Of a stretch of DNA of 64,000 nt, positions 9,920 to 22,451 are shown one piece after another. Below the pieces are notes generated by a model. That model worked only from the letters and a program-made list of their open reading frames with translations, had not been told where the DNA came from and did not search any database. Numbering within the stretch: position 1 is the first letter of the stretch; each line of letters starts with the position of its first letter. Origin of the DNA: Helianthus annuus (lineage: Eukaryota; Streptophyta; Magnoliopsida; Asterales; Asteraceae); the NCBI RefSeq assembly GCF_002127325.2, contig NC_035446.2, positions 154,000,629 to 154,064,628 on the forward strand, read 5' to 3'. Made by a program: the position numbers and the translations under genes.

Positions 9920-12900
9920 CTAGTTTTCGTCTTCGCTTTCTTCACCCTCGCCAACTTCGTCTTCCTCGTCCTCCGTTTCTTCCTCTCCCGCAGGTAGTAC
10001 ATACCGAACCGACCATGCGTGGTGTACCAAATCAACCATTAACTGGGAATGGTACGGTTTGTAACGCAACTATCGCGCATTATTCACTCTTTCTTCCATT
10101 GACGCCTGTGGATGGTCCTCTTGAACGGCTTCTGTCACATAATTCTTGCATATCGTCTTTCCTTCGTCTTCCAAAATCATGTTGTGCATGACTATACAAG
10201 CGTACATAGCATCTCTCATTTTTTGCTTGTTCCATGCACGACAAGGATTTCTCAAATATTGCCAGCGTTGTTTAAGAACCCCAAAGCATCTCTCAATGTC
10301 TTTTCGTGAAGACTCTTGAACCTTTTTAAGTATGCTCTTTTTTCATCAATAGGATCACTAAACGTCTTCACGAAAATCGAATACCTAGGATAAATTTTGT
10401 CGCTCAAATAATATCCATGAGGGTAGTAGTTTCCATTTGCGTAAAACGACGCTTTTGGAGCTTTGCCAGAAATCCACTCCTCTAACAACGGAGATTGTTC
10501 AAAAACACTGATATCATTGCATGACCCGACCACGCCAAAGTAAGCCGACCAAACCCAAAGGTCCCGTGAAGCACCGCCTGAAGAATAATAGTGGGTCCTT
10601 TTTGGTTACCCCGTGTGTGTTGGCCTCGCCATGCGGTCGGGCAGTTATCCCAACGCCAATGCATGCAATCTATGCTCCCGATCATACCAGGCAAACCATG
10701 CTCCGCCGTATGTACCTCGTAGATCTTTTGAAAGTCGTCCCATGTGGGCGTTCTAAGATAACGCGCACCATACACATCAATAATACATTTATAAAAAACA
10801 TAGACAAACATAAGCTTCAAAAAAAATTGTAAACATACTCGTCGTTTTTTTTTTTTTTAAAAAAAAGTAAACTATAGGAATTGTACCGCGACAAAAATGC
10901 TCCAAGCTGTCTCGCGTTGTTTTCTCGGCCATTTTTAGATACTCGTCGTTGATGTCGGTTGTGTTTCCATAAGCAAGGATTCGTAACGCCGACGTACACT
11001 TTTGGATACCGGTAAATCCAAGTGCCCCTCTCGCATCCGCTTTTTGTTTAAAATAATCGTAGTTGGATTCCAAGTCGTCGACTATGCGTAGAAACAACCG
11101 CTTACTCATTCGGAAACGACGCCTAAACATTTCGTTCGAAAATGTCGGTGCCTCATCAAAATAATCTTTCATCAAACGATCGTGTGCCGCGCGCCGGTCT
11201 CGTTCAATAAAACTTCTTTTATTTTTTTCTGCTTGGGGGCGACGACAATGCTTCACGTATCTGTCACACCCCGATTTCCACGTGTATCACCGGTGGGCCC
11301 GGTGGGGGATTACCTTGACGTAGTTGGCAACAATATAGGCAAACCACACAATTATATGAATGCACAGCGGAAGCATAAAGATAAATATAATTCAACCATT
11401 GATTGTAATATCAAATGTATCACAAATATTCGAATGGTATCCACAGGGGGATCAAAATAATAAAAAGTATTGTTCAACAGACAAGGCATCAAAAGCTTGC
11501 GAGACTCTTTAAGATGCTAAGGAGCTATAGCCAGCCGATTACGTTTAGTACCTGCATTTAATCTTTTTGAGAAAATACGTCAGTTTACACTGGTAAATAC
11601 ATTCAACCGACACTTTTGTAAAATGTTTATTAAAATTGATTTGAATGCACAAGGCACAAACTCTTTTATAACTTGGGAGAATTATTTAATATTATAATCT
11701 TGTGAACGAATTACATGTTCCTTTTGCGTTCGGTAGCCCGGATCTAGTCCGGGTTAAAGATCAATAGACACACCACATAGCATATAACACCGTGGCGGGT
11801 AACCAACGGCTATGCCTTTATAATTATGGACATAATGCCGGGTGTACGCCTACACCCGAATGTCAAGGTCATGGCCATTTCGTAAAATGCTGCCAAGGAT
11901 ATCCGTGACATGGTCATTAACCCCCCAAAGGCTTTTAAGTAACAAGACTGTTTAAACGAGCCGATCAAATTATTCAATTAACCACCAAACGATGGAAGAT
12001 TTGATGCTCGATCAAGCGGTATTTTATATATACCGTAACCCAAGCCCCTATAACGGAAAATAAGTTAAAAGTATTTACCTTTGCAAGTATAGTCCTTTAT
12101 TGATTAAATCACAGATATCTTTTACTGGTCTCCTAATCTGGAACGAAGGTTTTAAAATAACCTATTAGAATCCTAACGGGTCTTTATATTAGCCGTAGCC
12201 TAGACCGGTCAGTTTCAAAGGATAGATACGGTTTAATCGCGTGAAAGGCGAAAACCGGGAATGGAATGTGATTCTGACCCAACAAGTTTGAAGGCTTGTT
12301 TTATATGGGTTTAATATTCACACTCTGGATTTTGGGGTCAAAACAATATGGTTTGACCCGTATCGGCTAATTTATGTGAACTAGTTACAAACGCCGAACC
12401 GTGCGCGCAATAGGCGCAACGGGTAACCGTAAGAGTCCTACACTTGTTTCCTAAGTCAATATGCCTTAAAGAGGTTGTGGTATCAGTAGGATACCTTCCG
12501 TGATGCCCGTAACGAGTTTAAGTTTATTTTATGCCCCGAAGGGGTATTTCGGTCTTTTTAAAGATTATAAAAGAGGTTTCTGAGTTCTATAGGAAATCTG
12601 AGTTTCCCGATCAGTTTATAAAGTTCAAAATACTTTATTTATTATTTAAAATCAGTAGCAACTAGAATCGGGTCAAAAGACCTTGTAGAACTCAAGTTTT
12701 GGCCGAAAATGGCATATTCGGTATTTACCGAACCGTAGCCATAACCGCAGGTTATGAGCAGGTTAAAATTAATTAAAAGTCTTTAAAAATCCCAAAATAT
12801 TCTTTTACAACAGTGAGTAAAAGGTTTGGTGTCGAAATCTTGGTTTAGGTAGGCGTTATGCTAATCGCGCCATTTATTACAAAAGTTTCCTTTAATTGCG

Positions 12901-14786
12901 CTATTTAGCATAACTCCTATTCTAGACCTCGGATTGGCGTGAAACTTTAGGGACATGCTTAGAATTTAGTAAGCAAGGTTATGGTCCCTTCACGTGTCCG
13001 AAATACTCGTGTTATTTTGAAAAGGGCGTTACTGTCAACTTTTAAGCAATTAACGGAAATGCGTAAAAGACTCGGACAAACAACGAACCGGTCACAGAGG
13101 GTGATACCATCACGTGACCTGGTCCTAAGAGAGTCCTAAGGCATATCTACATTGCACTAAAACGGGTCAGAACTGAAGTCAAAGCAAAATTCAAACTTTT
13201 GCGACATTCGGCTCCGAACCGGGTCAATATAGCAAATGGCCGAATCAAACGAGCTTAGACAAGTTAGTATACTTATTATCATGTTTTATGAGTGTTCAAA
13301 CAGGTTACATATCACCTACATTACAGATTATGCAAGAATCGCAAAAATGGCTTTCTGTTGACTTTTTAAGTATACGTTTGACTCGACATTTGAACTAGTT
13401 ATAGTGGTGATCAGGGGGAACCCTTTTAGGGGTTTATTACCCACATAAATACCAACAAATAACTACTTTTGATTCGACAATTCACTGGACCATTCGTGAT
13501 TTATCGCAAAGTCAATCGTTAGTTACGACGGATTGACTTTTAGGCTAAACTAAGCAAAAACAAAGCCATAGAAGGTTTGGCATACTTACAGAGGCTTAGT
13601 GCACGACTTAGGATTATAGAAGAACACTTGGGAGCTTCAGGAATGATCAGAAGATGTGTTTTGAGGTGTGTTTCAATGGTGAACTATGTATGGCCTTTTA
13701 TAGTGCAAGAATGGCCTCTAGATCATTACAACTCAACCTACAAGTGAGCATGGATGTCCAGCAAGTGTCCTAAGGTGCTAGGGGTCAGGCAGAGGGCGCC
13801 CATACTTCATTGATTGCTCACAAGATCGTTTTGAAGCCAAATCATTGAAGCTGCCCATGTGTTCCTGTTACTGTGTGGTTCACGCGGCCCGCATGAAAGT
13901 TCATGCATCTTGTACGCGGACCGCCTGAGTTTTCATATCAGAATGCGTAACTGCAGGAGGCTCGCGGCCCGCATCAACTTACCCAAGACCTTTACGCAGC
14001 CCGCGTTAGGTCTAATTTTCTGGATTTTTGAATCTTTTGTAATCATTGACTAAATCTTTGTAATTAATAACGAAATCTTTGGTAATTAATAGCCTGACCT
14101 TTCGGTTTTGAAGGGGTAACTTTGCGATTTGACCCTTGATTATTTACAACTAAGGGCCTCGTGTTATTTACCCGCATTGTTAAGTCCCCAGTTAGTTTGT
14201 TAGTTATCCGGAAAGCCTTAACTTTCATTGTTGACGCTTTTAACCCTTCTCATACGAATTTGATCATAACTTTCTCGTTTTAAAACTGAACTTCGCGAAA
14301 TTTATATAGTACATTCTAGTGAGCGTATTTTACTGTTACAAAGCCTCGGGTACGTCAAAGGGTCACTCAGAGGTATAATTAAACATGTTGACACAGTTAA
14401 CCCCTGCAGCTTGTAATCTCTCACTTTCTCCCGCGTTTCGCTTCCGTACGATCCATGATTTATTCGTTTGAAGGTACGAGCATCGTTTAGGGTTACTATA
14501 CAGTATACTTACCCTTGTTTGACATTTATAACCCTCGAATTTACACACTTTCAAGGTTTGTCAACTTTAGTCCTTTATTTAATATTAAATGCCACGTGTA
14601 ACTCAAGACACGTGTCAACACATTATTGGACACAAAATTCGAGGTGTTACAGTATCTCACCGCTAGTTGACAAGCACTCGTAACCGCCTCTTGCTCAACT
14701 TCCTCATCGGTGGAATCATCGCCATCCGCAAAATACTCTTTGTAGTAAAAATTTACCATGGATGAAGAACTAGGAGAATCCATCAA
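9920..14786 (-). pseudogene. PIF/Harbinger nuclease (DDE) pseudogene
   Basis: Transcribed leftward from ATG at 14786 (MMDSPSSSSMVNFYYKEYF...). The coding sequence is cut after AVRY by the solo LTR and resumes at about 11256 (RRAAHDRLMKDYF, then FRRRFRMSKRLFLRIVDDL). A non-coding gap of about 70-90 bp near 10800-10890 is probably an intron with a decayed acceptor. The catalytic D lies in GSIDCMHWRWDNCP, the second D in VGSCNDISVFEQSP, and the E in IERCFGVL. The last two motifs are reached only by changing frame near 10530 and again near 10285. An in-frame TAG at 10070-10072 (probably from CAG) precedes the acidic tail, which ends at 9920. It is therefore inactive: one LTR insertion, at least two frameshifts and one nonsense change. 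Confidence 0.88.
11262..14651 (-). mobile_element. solo LTR of a Ty3/gypsy element
   Basis: A 3390-bp sequence begins TGTCACACCCCGATTTCC and ends CGAGGTGTTACA, flanked by the exact 5-bp duplication GTATC (11257-11261 and 14652-14656). It aligns along its length with the LTRs at 15353 and 25377 (for example CACCGGTGGGCCCGG, ATGCACAGCGGAAGC, the CCGTAACCCAAGCCC block), but is clearly diverged. In coding orientation it starts TGTAACACC and ends GGTGTGACA, so it lies on the minus strand. No internal region remains, as expected after recombination between two LTRs. It splits the Harbinger nuclease gene. Confidence 0.9.
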
Positions 14787-14857
14787 GTTTTTTATAAAAT
14801 GGTTGTGTTTTTTGGAGAGTTTTTGAGAAAGTTTTGGTTGAAAATGAATGAGTTTAT

Positions 14858-15257
14858 GGGTATGTTTGGCATGGAGCTTTTAGGAGCTTCTAGCTTTAAG
14901 CTTTTAATAAAAAGCTCATACTCAATAAAAAGTCTTGTTTGGTTGAAGGAGCTTTAAGCTTTTAGGTTAGGAGCTTGAAACTTTTGGTTGAAAGCTACTA
15001 GTAGTAGCGTTTAGAAGAAACTATAAGCTTTTAGGGAAAAATTGACTAATTTAACCTCTAAAAGTAAGGAACTTTTTAATGCACCAACTTTCTAAATTTT
15101 TAGTTATGTCTATTTTGGTCATTTTATACATTTTATTAAAAGCTCCAGCTACTCTACCAAACACTAAATATATCTAAAAAGCTATAGCTACTAGCTACCA
15201 GCTTCCAGCCACCAGCTACCAGCTTCCAGCCACCAGCTACTTTTGCCAAACATACCC
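14858..15257. mobile_element. GGGTATGTTTGGCA-type MITE, copy 1
   Basis: A 400-bp foldback with termini GGGTATGTTTGGCA and TGCCAAACATACCC (perfect 14-bp inverted repeats), flanked by TAT on both sides (14855-14857, 15258-15260). The interior has AGCTTTTAGGAGCT on the left and a right-hand array of AGCTACCAGCTTCCAGCCACC units. Two more copies lie at 50225-50661 and 60603-60890. It carries no coding capacity. Confidence 0.8.
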
Positions 15258-15352
15258 TATATATATAGATATATATATAGTTAAAAGGTTAGAAAAAAAT
15301 AAACAACTAGCCGTTGGGGACTTTTCATTGGCCGGTCAAAATGGTGCAAAGC

Positions 15353-18300
15353 TGTCACACCCCGCTCTCCACGTGTCACCGGTGGGCCCGGTGTGGGGTA
15401 TCGTGACGTAGTTGATAACATCATAGTCAAACAACACAATTTATAAATGCACAGCGGAAGCAGAAGATAAATATTTTACAATCCGAATATAAAGTAATAT
15501 CAAGTATTACAACGGAAAGTAGAGGATCCACAGGCGGATCTTAAAACTTAGAATTTGTTCAACAGACTTTAGACGCCTAGAATTTGCAAGATTCCTTATT
15601 AACGCCCTGAGCAGCTTCCAGCCTATTACGTACTTGTACCTGTCACTTAGACTTTGGAAAATACGTCAGTTTTCACTGGTAAATACACTCAACTGACTCA
15701 TTTGAAAAGAGTTTATGAAAATTGGTTTAGGCGCACACGGCACAAAACTATTTTGACACTTGATTAAGATACACAAGGCAAGATTAATCTTTTATACTTG
15801 GGACAAACTATATCTCATGTTATCAGTTTTACATAACTTGCTCTACATACGGGGCCCGGTCCTATGCCGGTTCAAGATTAACCGACACACCACTATTCCC
15901 CTATTGGGAATCCCATATTGGGTATAATCAATTAATAAGCATAAAGCATCTGTCAGGTGTATGCCTACACCCCGTGCTTGAGTCGTGGCCATTGCATTTA
16001 ATGAGTCAAGGATATCCAGGACACGGTCGCATTAACCCCCAATGTTTCAGTCAAGCAATACGAATTAAAACAGGTTATTTGGATTTCCCGACACATTGGT
16101 CTTCGAATCCCATACCTGACCATGCGGTATTTATATTACCGTATCCCAAGCCCGTAATAGGGAAAATAAGTTAAGAGTATTTACCTGAGCTAGCTCCTGT
16201 CTTAAATAGCAAGAATTATAATAACTCAGCCGTATTCACTTAAGTAAGCGTAGGTACAATTTACCGGAAGGCTCTAGTCTGGAACGATGGTATAAATAAC
16301 CAATTAGAATACTAACGGGTCTTTAATTAAGCCTAAGCTTAGACCGGTTAGTTTTAAGGAAATATACGGTTCAAGCGCATAATTAAGCGAAGACCGGATA
16401 GAACGTGATTTAGAACCGACAAGTTCGAATACTTGTATAATATGGGTACACTAAATACATTCTGGATTTTGAGATAAAAATGATAACGTTTGACCCGTTT
16501 CGGTCAATTTACGCAAACTAGTTACGTAAACCGAACCGAACGCAAAAAGGGCGTTACGGGTAGTCAAATGAGTCAAATGCAAGTTCCCTGAGATAATATG
16601 CTTTAAATATGATATAATATCAGTAAGTTATGTTCTATATTGCCCGGAATAATTTTAAACTCAATTTATGCCTTATAAGGGCATTTTGGTCATTTAAAAG
16701 ATTATAAAAGAGTCAAATTAGAAATCTGAGTTTCGGGTCTGGTTTATACAGTAAATATACTTCATTTAACATATTATAACAGTAGGGTATGACCCATATA
16801 CCAAACTTAACATTTAAAATCAAACTATGCACCGTAGGGGTATTTTAGTAATTTCACAAGGCTAAAAATGCTAAAACTGGAAATTTGAGTTCATATACTT
16901 ATACTTACTGTTATTATATGAAAATATACTAATTACATCAGTAGGTATAAGTCTTATATGTTAAAAATAGGTATAACGCTTACTATGCGTTAAAATGCTA
17001 AAAATGCGATTTAACGTCGTTTCCGGGTTTTCAAAAGAAAGCTGAGATTTTTATATTTCCAGAATGCTTAAAATAATTTATTTAACAAATAAAATCAGTA
17101 GAAAAAGGTTTCGGGTCAAAAGAATGTATAAAACTCATTTTATGGCCTAAACGGTCAAAATCGGCATAAACCGAAATAACTTAGCGATCTAAGAAACGAT
17201 CAGCCAAAAATTAAATAAAAATCATCAAAAATCCCAAAATATTATATAACATCAGTGGGTAAAAATTTTTATATCAAAACGTAGCCTGAAATGGGTTCTG
17301 CGCGAAATGCGCCGATTATGTAACTTTAAAATATAGTTTTACGCTATCGGCCATAATTCAAAATCTGGACCACCAACTGGTCTCAAATTTTCGGTGCAAG
17401 TTTATATATTAGAAATAAAGATTTCTACTCTTTCACTTTTCCAAAAATCACGTTTTATATCAAAAAGGGCAAAATAGTCAACTTTTAAGCATAATCGGAA
17501 ACATGCAAATGAATCGGCTAAGCATAGACTCAGGCAACAAAAATTCCAGAAAGTTTTACCAAAATAAAAATGGTCAAAAATACTCTCCAGTACAGATCTC
17601 AAACGTGCATGTACGAATCCGAATCGATGGTCTACGAAATAGTCGTTTTACAAGACTTTCGGTTCCGATTCGTATCTATACTAAAGATTGTCGAGTTGAT
17701 CATAGTAAAACACATTCTTATATTCATTATAAAGCTATTTTTAATGATCAAACGGATTGCATGTCATCAACATTACCATTTAAGCTATTTTTCACAAAAA
17801 TCATTTCTGTTGACTTTTTAGAAACAAGTTTGACTCGACACTTAGCATGCATAAAGTGGGAATCAGAGAATACCCTTTTGAGGGTTTGTTTCCCACATAA
17901 ATACCAACATATATCTGGTTTCAATTTGAGAAATGACTGAGTGAGACTCGTTTAATCAGAAAGTCAAAGTGTATGAACAATCAGTTTGACTTTTACTAAT
18001 AATCGATGCAAGATCGAATTAAGGACTGAATTAGAAGCTTACAAAGGTCCTATTGATGCTTAGTTAACACTAGGATGTTGCCTTGACGTTCAGATTTGCT
18101 CCAGGAAGTTGTCTTGAGAGTTTTACAAGTTGGATGTTCTTGATCACAATGTATGAGCTCAAAGAAATGAGCTTTTGATCTGTTTTATGGATGAAATCAG
18201 AGGTAGTAGCAAGTTCTCAGTAGCCTAGGCATGCAAGGACTTTCATTGGATCAAAAGAGAGGTGATAACAGCTGTTTACCACTTCAAATTCGGACCCAAA

Positions 18301-18984
18301 ATGGTCATTTTCGCGATTTCTGTTACTGGCAGTCCCACGCGGCCCGCCTGGGCATGTCCAGGCGGGTCGCCTGACCCTCTGATCAGCCAAACAAGTTTCA
18401 AACATGGCAGATTTGGTCCCTGAACTTGCATGCGATGTTTCGGCTGCTTATTTTGACTCGTAAACCTCCAAACTTGGTTTTTAAGAACCTTGGGACATTT
18501 ACCTACATGGTAATGTCCTCGGATAACTTTGCGCTCAACCGAAAAGCCATGAAATTCGACGTTGACGCTTTTAGTCCTTCAAGTACGGTTTTGGCCATAA
18601 TTTTCTCATACGTTGACGAAACTTCATGAAATTTTTACCACATATTCTAGTGAGTATATTTTAGCTTCTCAAAGCTTTGGGTCTGCCAAAAGTTCACTCA
18701 GAGGTATAAATTAAACATGTTGACACTTTTGGCCCCTATAGTTTGCAATTCCTCACTTTTGTGAAATTTCTGCGTCGTATGATCCATGAACCACCCGTTT
18801 AAGGTTATGAACATTATGTAGGGTTATCATAGAGTCTATCTATCCATTGTTGACACTTTGGACCCTTACGTTCCATAGTTTTCACTGTTTGTCACTTTTA
18901 GTCCCTCTAAAGTCTGTTTTCACATACCGGAACCTTATGACACGTGTCAAGACATTATTGGACGAAATTTTTCGAGGTGTTACA
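15353..18984 (-). repeat. 3' LTR of gypsy element 1
   Basis: 3632 bp, TGTCACACC...GGTGTTACA on the plus strand. It differs from the partner LTR at about 15 positions by eye, for example a CGATGG/AGATGG change near 16286 and a one-base A indel near 17520. It contains no protein-coding frame of note; the 145- and 111-residue frames shared by both LTRs (17503-17940, 27630-27965) have no domain. Confidence 0.92.
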
Positions 18985-18997
18985 TCCTCACCCCCTT
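18985..18997 (-). other. polypurine tract of gypsy element 1
   Basis: Read on the minus strand, AAGGGGGTGAGGA directly abuts the LTR start TGTAACACC, the expected position of the plus-strand primer for reverse transcription. Confidence 0.75.
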
Positions 18998-19020
18998 AAA
19001 AGAAATCTCGACCTCGAGAT

Positions 19021-19872
19021 TTACTGAAACAAATGGGGATATTTTTCTTGCATCGTGGATTCCACTTCCCACGTGTATTCGGGACCTCTACGGGTATCCC
19101 ACTTGACCTTGACAATAGGTGCATGCTTCCTTCGAAGCTTCTTTACCTGTCGATCCTCAATCGACAAAGGTTTTTCCACGAACTTCATACTCTCATCTAT
19201 GTGTATATCTGTATGCGGTATAATCAGTGACTCGTCAGCGAAACACTTCTTCAAATTACAGATGCGGAACACATTAGGTATAGCGCTAAGTTCTTCAGAC
19301 AAGTTTAACTTATAAGCAACTGACCCGATACGTTCGATGATCTTGAAAGGTCCTTTGCATCTCGGGCTTAGCTTGCCTTTCTTACCAAATCGCATCACCC
19401 CTTTCCAAGGTGATACCTTAAGCAATACCTTATCACCTACATCGAAGTGAAAATCCTTGCGCTTCGGATCCGCATAACTTTTCTGCCTATCCCTGACAGC
19501 TTTCAAACGATCGCGAATCTGCACGATCTTGTCCGTCGTCTCAAAGACGATATCTGGTCCTGACAATTGGACATCTCCAACTTCTGCCCAACAAATGGGC
19601 GATCTACACTTTCTACCGTATAAGGCCTCCAAAGGCGCGGCCCTAATACTAGTATGGTAGCTATTTTTATAGGAGAATTCTATCAAGGGTAGGCGGTTAT
19701 CCCAACTGCCACCTAAATTAATCACACATGCTCGAAGCATGTCTTCCAATGTTTGGATGGTACGCTCACTCTGTCCGTCTGTCTGCCAACCGTTATGTGA
19801 TAGTGCTTCTTGACTTATTGGCGAAACATATCCTTTAATCCTTAGGGTGTAATACATTGCGAGCTCCACCAA
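19021..19872 (-). pseudogene. gypsy integrase C-terminal fragment
   Basis: A 283-residue open frame covering the end of a Ty3/gypsy polyprotein. [16 protein letters not shown] contains the last acidic residue of the integrase DDE triad. [25 protein letters not shown] is the conserved block that follows. [17 protein letters not shown] is the GPY/F module, and [19 protein letters not shown]...KYPHLF is the usual terminus. The first two catalytic aspartates, the HHCC zinc domain, RNase H and RT are absent from the frame, so it is not functional. The stop at 19021 is the authentic polyprotein end, about 35 bp before the polypurine tract. Confidence 0.88.
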
Positions 19873-19879
19873 GCTCCTT

Positions 19880-20470
19880 AAATAGGTTTTAGCTCATAAG
19901 TTATTTGATCTTGATATATTCGATTACTTCGAATGATTTCATATATTCGGAGCTTACTAGCCTGACAATTAACAGATTGGCACACCTTTCCAGGGTGATA
20001 TCTTTTGTTGAACCTTATTTCTTAACAAGAACTTAGGAGGTTTGCTATTTCCATGAGTCCTTGATTCTCTGCCGAATACTGGCAACTTATAGATGGTTAT
20101 GGATTTGCTCGATCTTATTCGTTGTTTCCAGGGCAACTTTTAGATCCTGATAATTGGACTTACCAATTTTCTGTCTAGCAATAGATGTTTAACATCTTAT
20201 CTATACAAGGTCTCCCAAAGGAGCAGCGTTGATACTTATATAACAACTATTACCGAAAGCTTATCTTAAGGTGATATGGTTACTCCAATCACTGCTTGAC
20301 TAATCTCAAAGAATAGATGTTCCTTACAGCTGGTCGAATAAATCGACGATCCTGGCAGCAATTTGGGGATTCCTAGCTATTGCCTAAATAGGGTTGCGGT
20401 AATCAATGCATAAGCAAGATGAACCGTCTTTCTTATTTACTAAAAATCGGAGTTCTTAGAACCTTGAATT
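19880..20470 (-). pseudogene. heavily decayed gypsy RT and integrase remnants
   Basis: The stretch cannot be read in one frame. On the minus strand, around 20390-20455, NKKDGSSCLCIDYRNP corresponds to the RT motif normally [16 protein letters not shown], followed by IVDLFDQL. From about 20270 down to 19880 the nucleotides repeat, in diverged form, phrases of the integrase end found at 19330-19700, such as CCTTTCCAGGGTGATA and GTCTCCCAAAGGAGCAGC. The element therefore carries a second, older copy of its pol 3' part beside the readable one. Confidence 0.65.
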
Positions 20471-21279
20471 TTGGTTTATCCAAAACTTATTTATTTGGCT
20501 CTTAGTTCTTCCTATTTCGTTGGTAATAACAGATATAAGATTCTTACAATAACTGCAGCCCTAAGCGAGATGTTTGACCTAACATCCTCTTGCCTCTCAG
20601 AAGGTAACCATGGTAATTCTCATAAAGAAGCTAATTATGACACATAGAGATGTCAGAGATTTCCGTATTCTCAGGCTTTGGCTCATCTATCGCTGTCGGT
20701 GTCAGATAAATGACACATTCCCTTTACCGTTGCAAGGATGCCCTAAGTAGAGATACTTATAAGGACATTTTTATATTGGATATCTTCTTCGAATACTACT
20801 AGTCGACTTTAGTACAATATGACAATTGGGATATCTTCGGGGATCCCATGCATTAAACCTCCATACTGATCAGGCATGGAAGCAATCTATGGGACACACT
20901 AGGATACGCAAATCCTCATATGGTACTCTTATCAAACATAGTTTGGCATTCGCAGACGATAGAAAACAATGAGAAAAATAATAAAATAAAATAATTAATA
21001 TATATTGTCGTACTCTTTCTGGGGAAGAGTACTCCAGATTCTTATGAAAGGATTATCTCCGAGGATGGGAGAGAGGTCATTAAAGATTCCACTGGTAAGT
21101 TATACCTCATATTTAATATATGGAGTCCTTATGAATGTAATCCAGAGTTTGCTAAGCTTATGGTTTGCTAAAGATTTATTATCCCTTGCATCAATGTAAA
21201 AATACTTGGCAGTCACTATCAATGCTAAATGGTAAAGGACGTACCTAATGCTATTATCGATGTGCACTGTCTCAGGTAT
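20471..21279 (-). other. gypsy 1 internal sequence, unreadable pol region
   Basis: This lies between gag and the RT scraps, where protease and the RT amino part would be expected. I find no DTG/DSG protease motif and no long frame. Short phrases have the look of mutated coding sequence, so I treat it as decayed or replaced pol. Confidence 0.5.
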
Positions 21280-22451
21280 TCAACCGGTAGTCCAGGTGGT
21301 TCCTTTCTTATCCTTTCCAGACCTAGCTGTTCCTTTCTTGGCAGCCTTAGGGCGATTAGTACTGATGTGCCCCTTTTCACCACAGTTGAAACAGTTTGCA
21401 TCCTTCATGTCCCTACATTCGTGGGACTGGTGGCCAGTTCTTTTACAGATGCCACATTGCTTTATCTTTTGGTTTAATCGACACTGCCCCCAATGTCTTC
21501 TTTTGCAGGTTTTGCATGTAGGCTTTTTGTTGGAATCCTGTTGGTTATTGTTGAGCTTGGATTTGCTCTTCTTAGGATTCTGAGAGTTATCCTCCTCCCT
21601 TTGTCTTTTGTCATTAGTTTCATTCATGAACGACTTTTGTCTCACTACATCTAGAGTGAGAGACAAGGATAGATCTACAGCTGATCTGTAGTTGACTGGC
21701 CTTGAAGCCTTAACATCCCCTTTTATTTCTGGTGCCAAACCACCGATGAAACGCGCAATGCGTTTTGGTTCCGGGGTGATTAAATAGGCTACTAGTCTAG
21801 ATAGGGAGTTGAAGTCGGTAACATATTGCTGACAATTTAGGTTTTTCATTGTGAGATTCAGAAAATATGACTCCACCTTTTCCGCTTCGTGCTGTGGACA
21901 GTAGTTCTCTTTGACAAGGTCCGCAAACTTGGACCATCCCATAAGGTATAGGGGAATTTTCCCCGTGGACTGCATCATGGCCTTCCACCATACAAGAGCC
22001 TCTCCTTTAAAAGATTGTGAAACAAATTTTACTACGTCTTTATCAGCACAATCGCTGATGTCCACAACCGTTTCCATTTCCTCAAGCTATTCCATAGCAT
22101 CAATTGCTCCTTTTTCGCCATTGAAATCTCTGGGTTTGCATGAGACGAAATATTTGTAGGTGCACCCGCCCTCAGTTGAACGGGGCTTATCATATAGTAC
22201 TATCTCCTGAGGTTCGCTCTTTTCATCTGAAGAGTGAACGAAACTCTCCTTACGAGCTGATGTATGCGTTTCCGTATGGATCTTTGAGTGAGTGACACTT
22301 GGTTCCTTTTTGTTCTCAAGGACCTTATTATAACTTCACTAATTGCTGCGCTAATCAAGGCCTGAAGAGTAGTGCCATTAACATTTATATTTATATTTGC
22401 ATCCTTGTTTTTAGCCGCTGCATCGCTGTGTGCTTCGTCGGAAACCTCCAT
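21280..22451 (-). pseudogene. gypsy gag with three zinc knuckles
   Basis: The main frame (22077-21280, 265 residues) opens in the capsid-like domain (FKGEALVWWKAMM, WSKFADLVKENYCPQHE, LSRLVAYLITPEPKRIARFIGGL). It continues through a basic linker to CKTCKRRHWGQC, CGICKRTGHQSHEC (a proper CCHC knuckle) and CFNCGEKGHISTNRP, where the final cysteine is replaced by arginine. The amino-terminal part is in another frame (22451-22200, MEVSDEAHSDAAAKN...), so a frameshift separates the two. Gag packages element RNA. The capsid-like frame may still be translated, but the full protein is broken. Confidence 0.82.

Noticed and set aside
17503..17940. 145-codon frame in the gypsy 1 LTR (and 111 codons at 27630-27965)
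   Set aside because: The two LTR copies differ by a one-base indel and several changes within or near the frame. There is no domain, and LTRs are not expected to encode protein.
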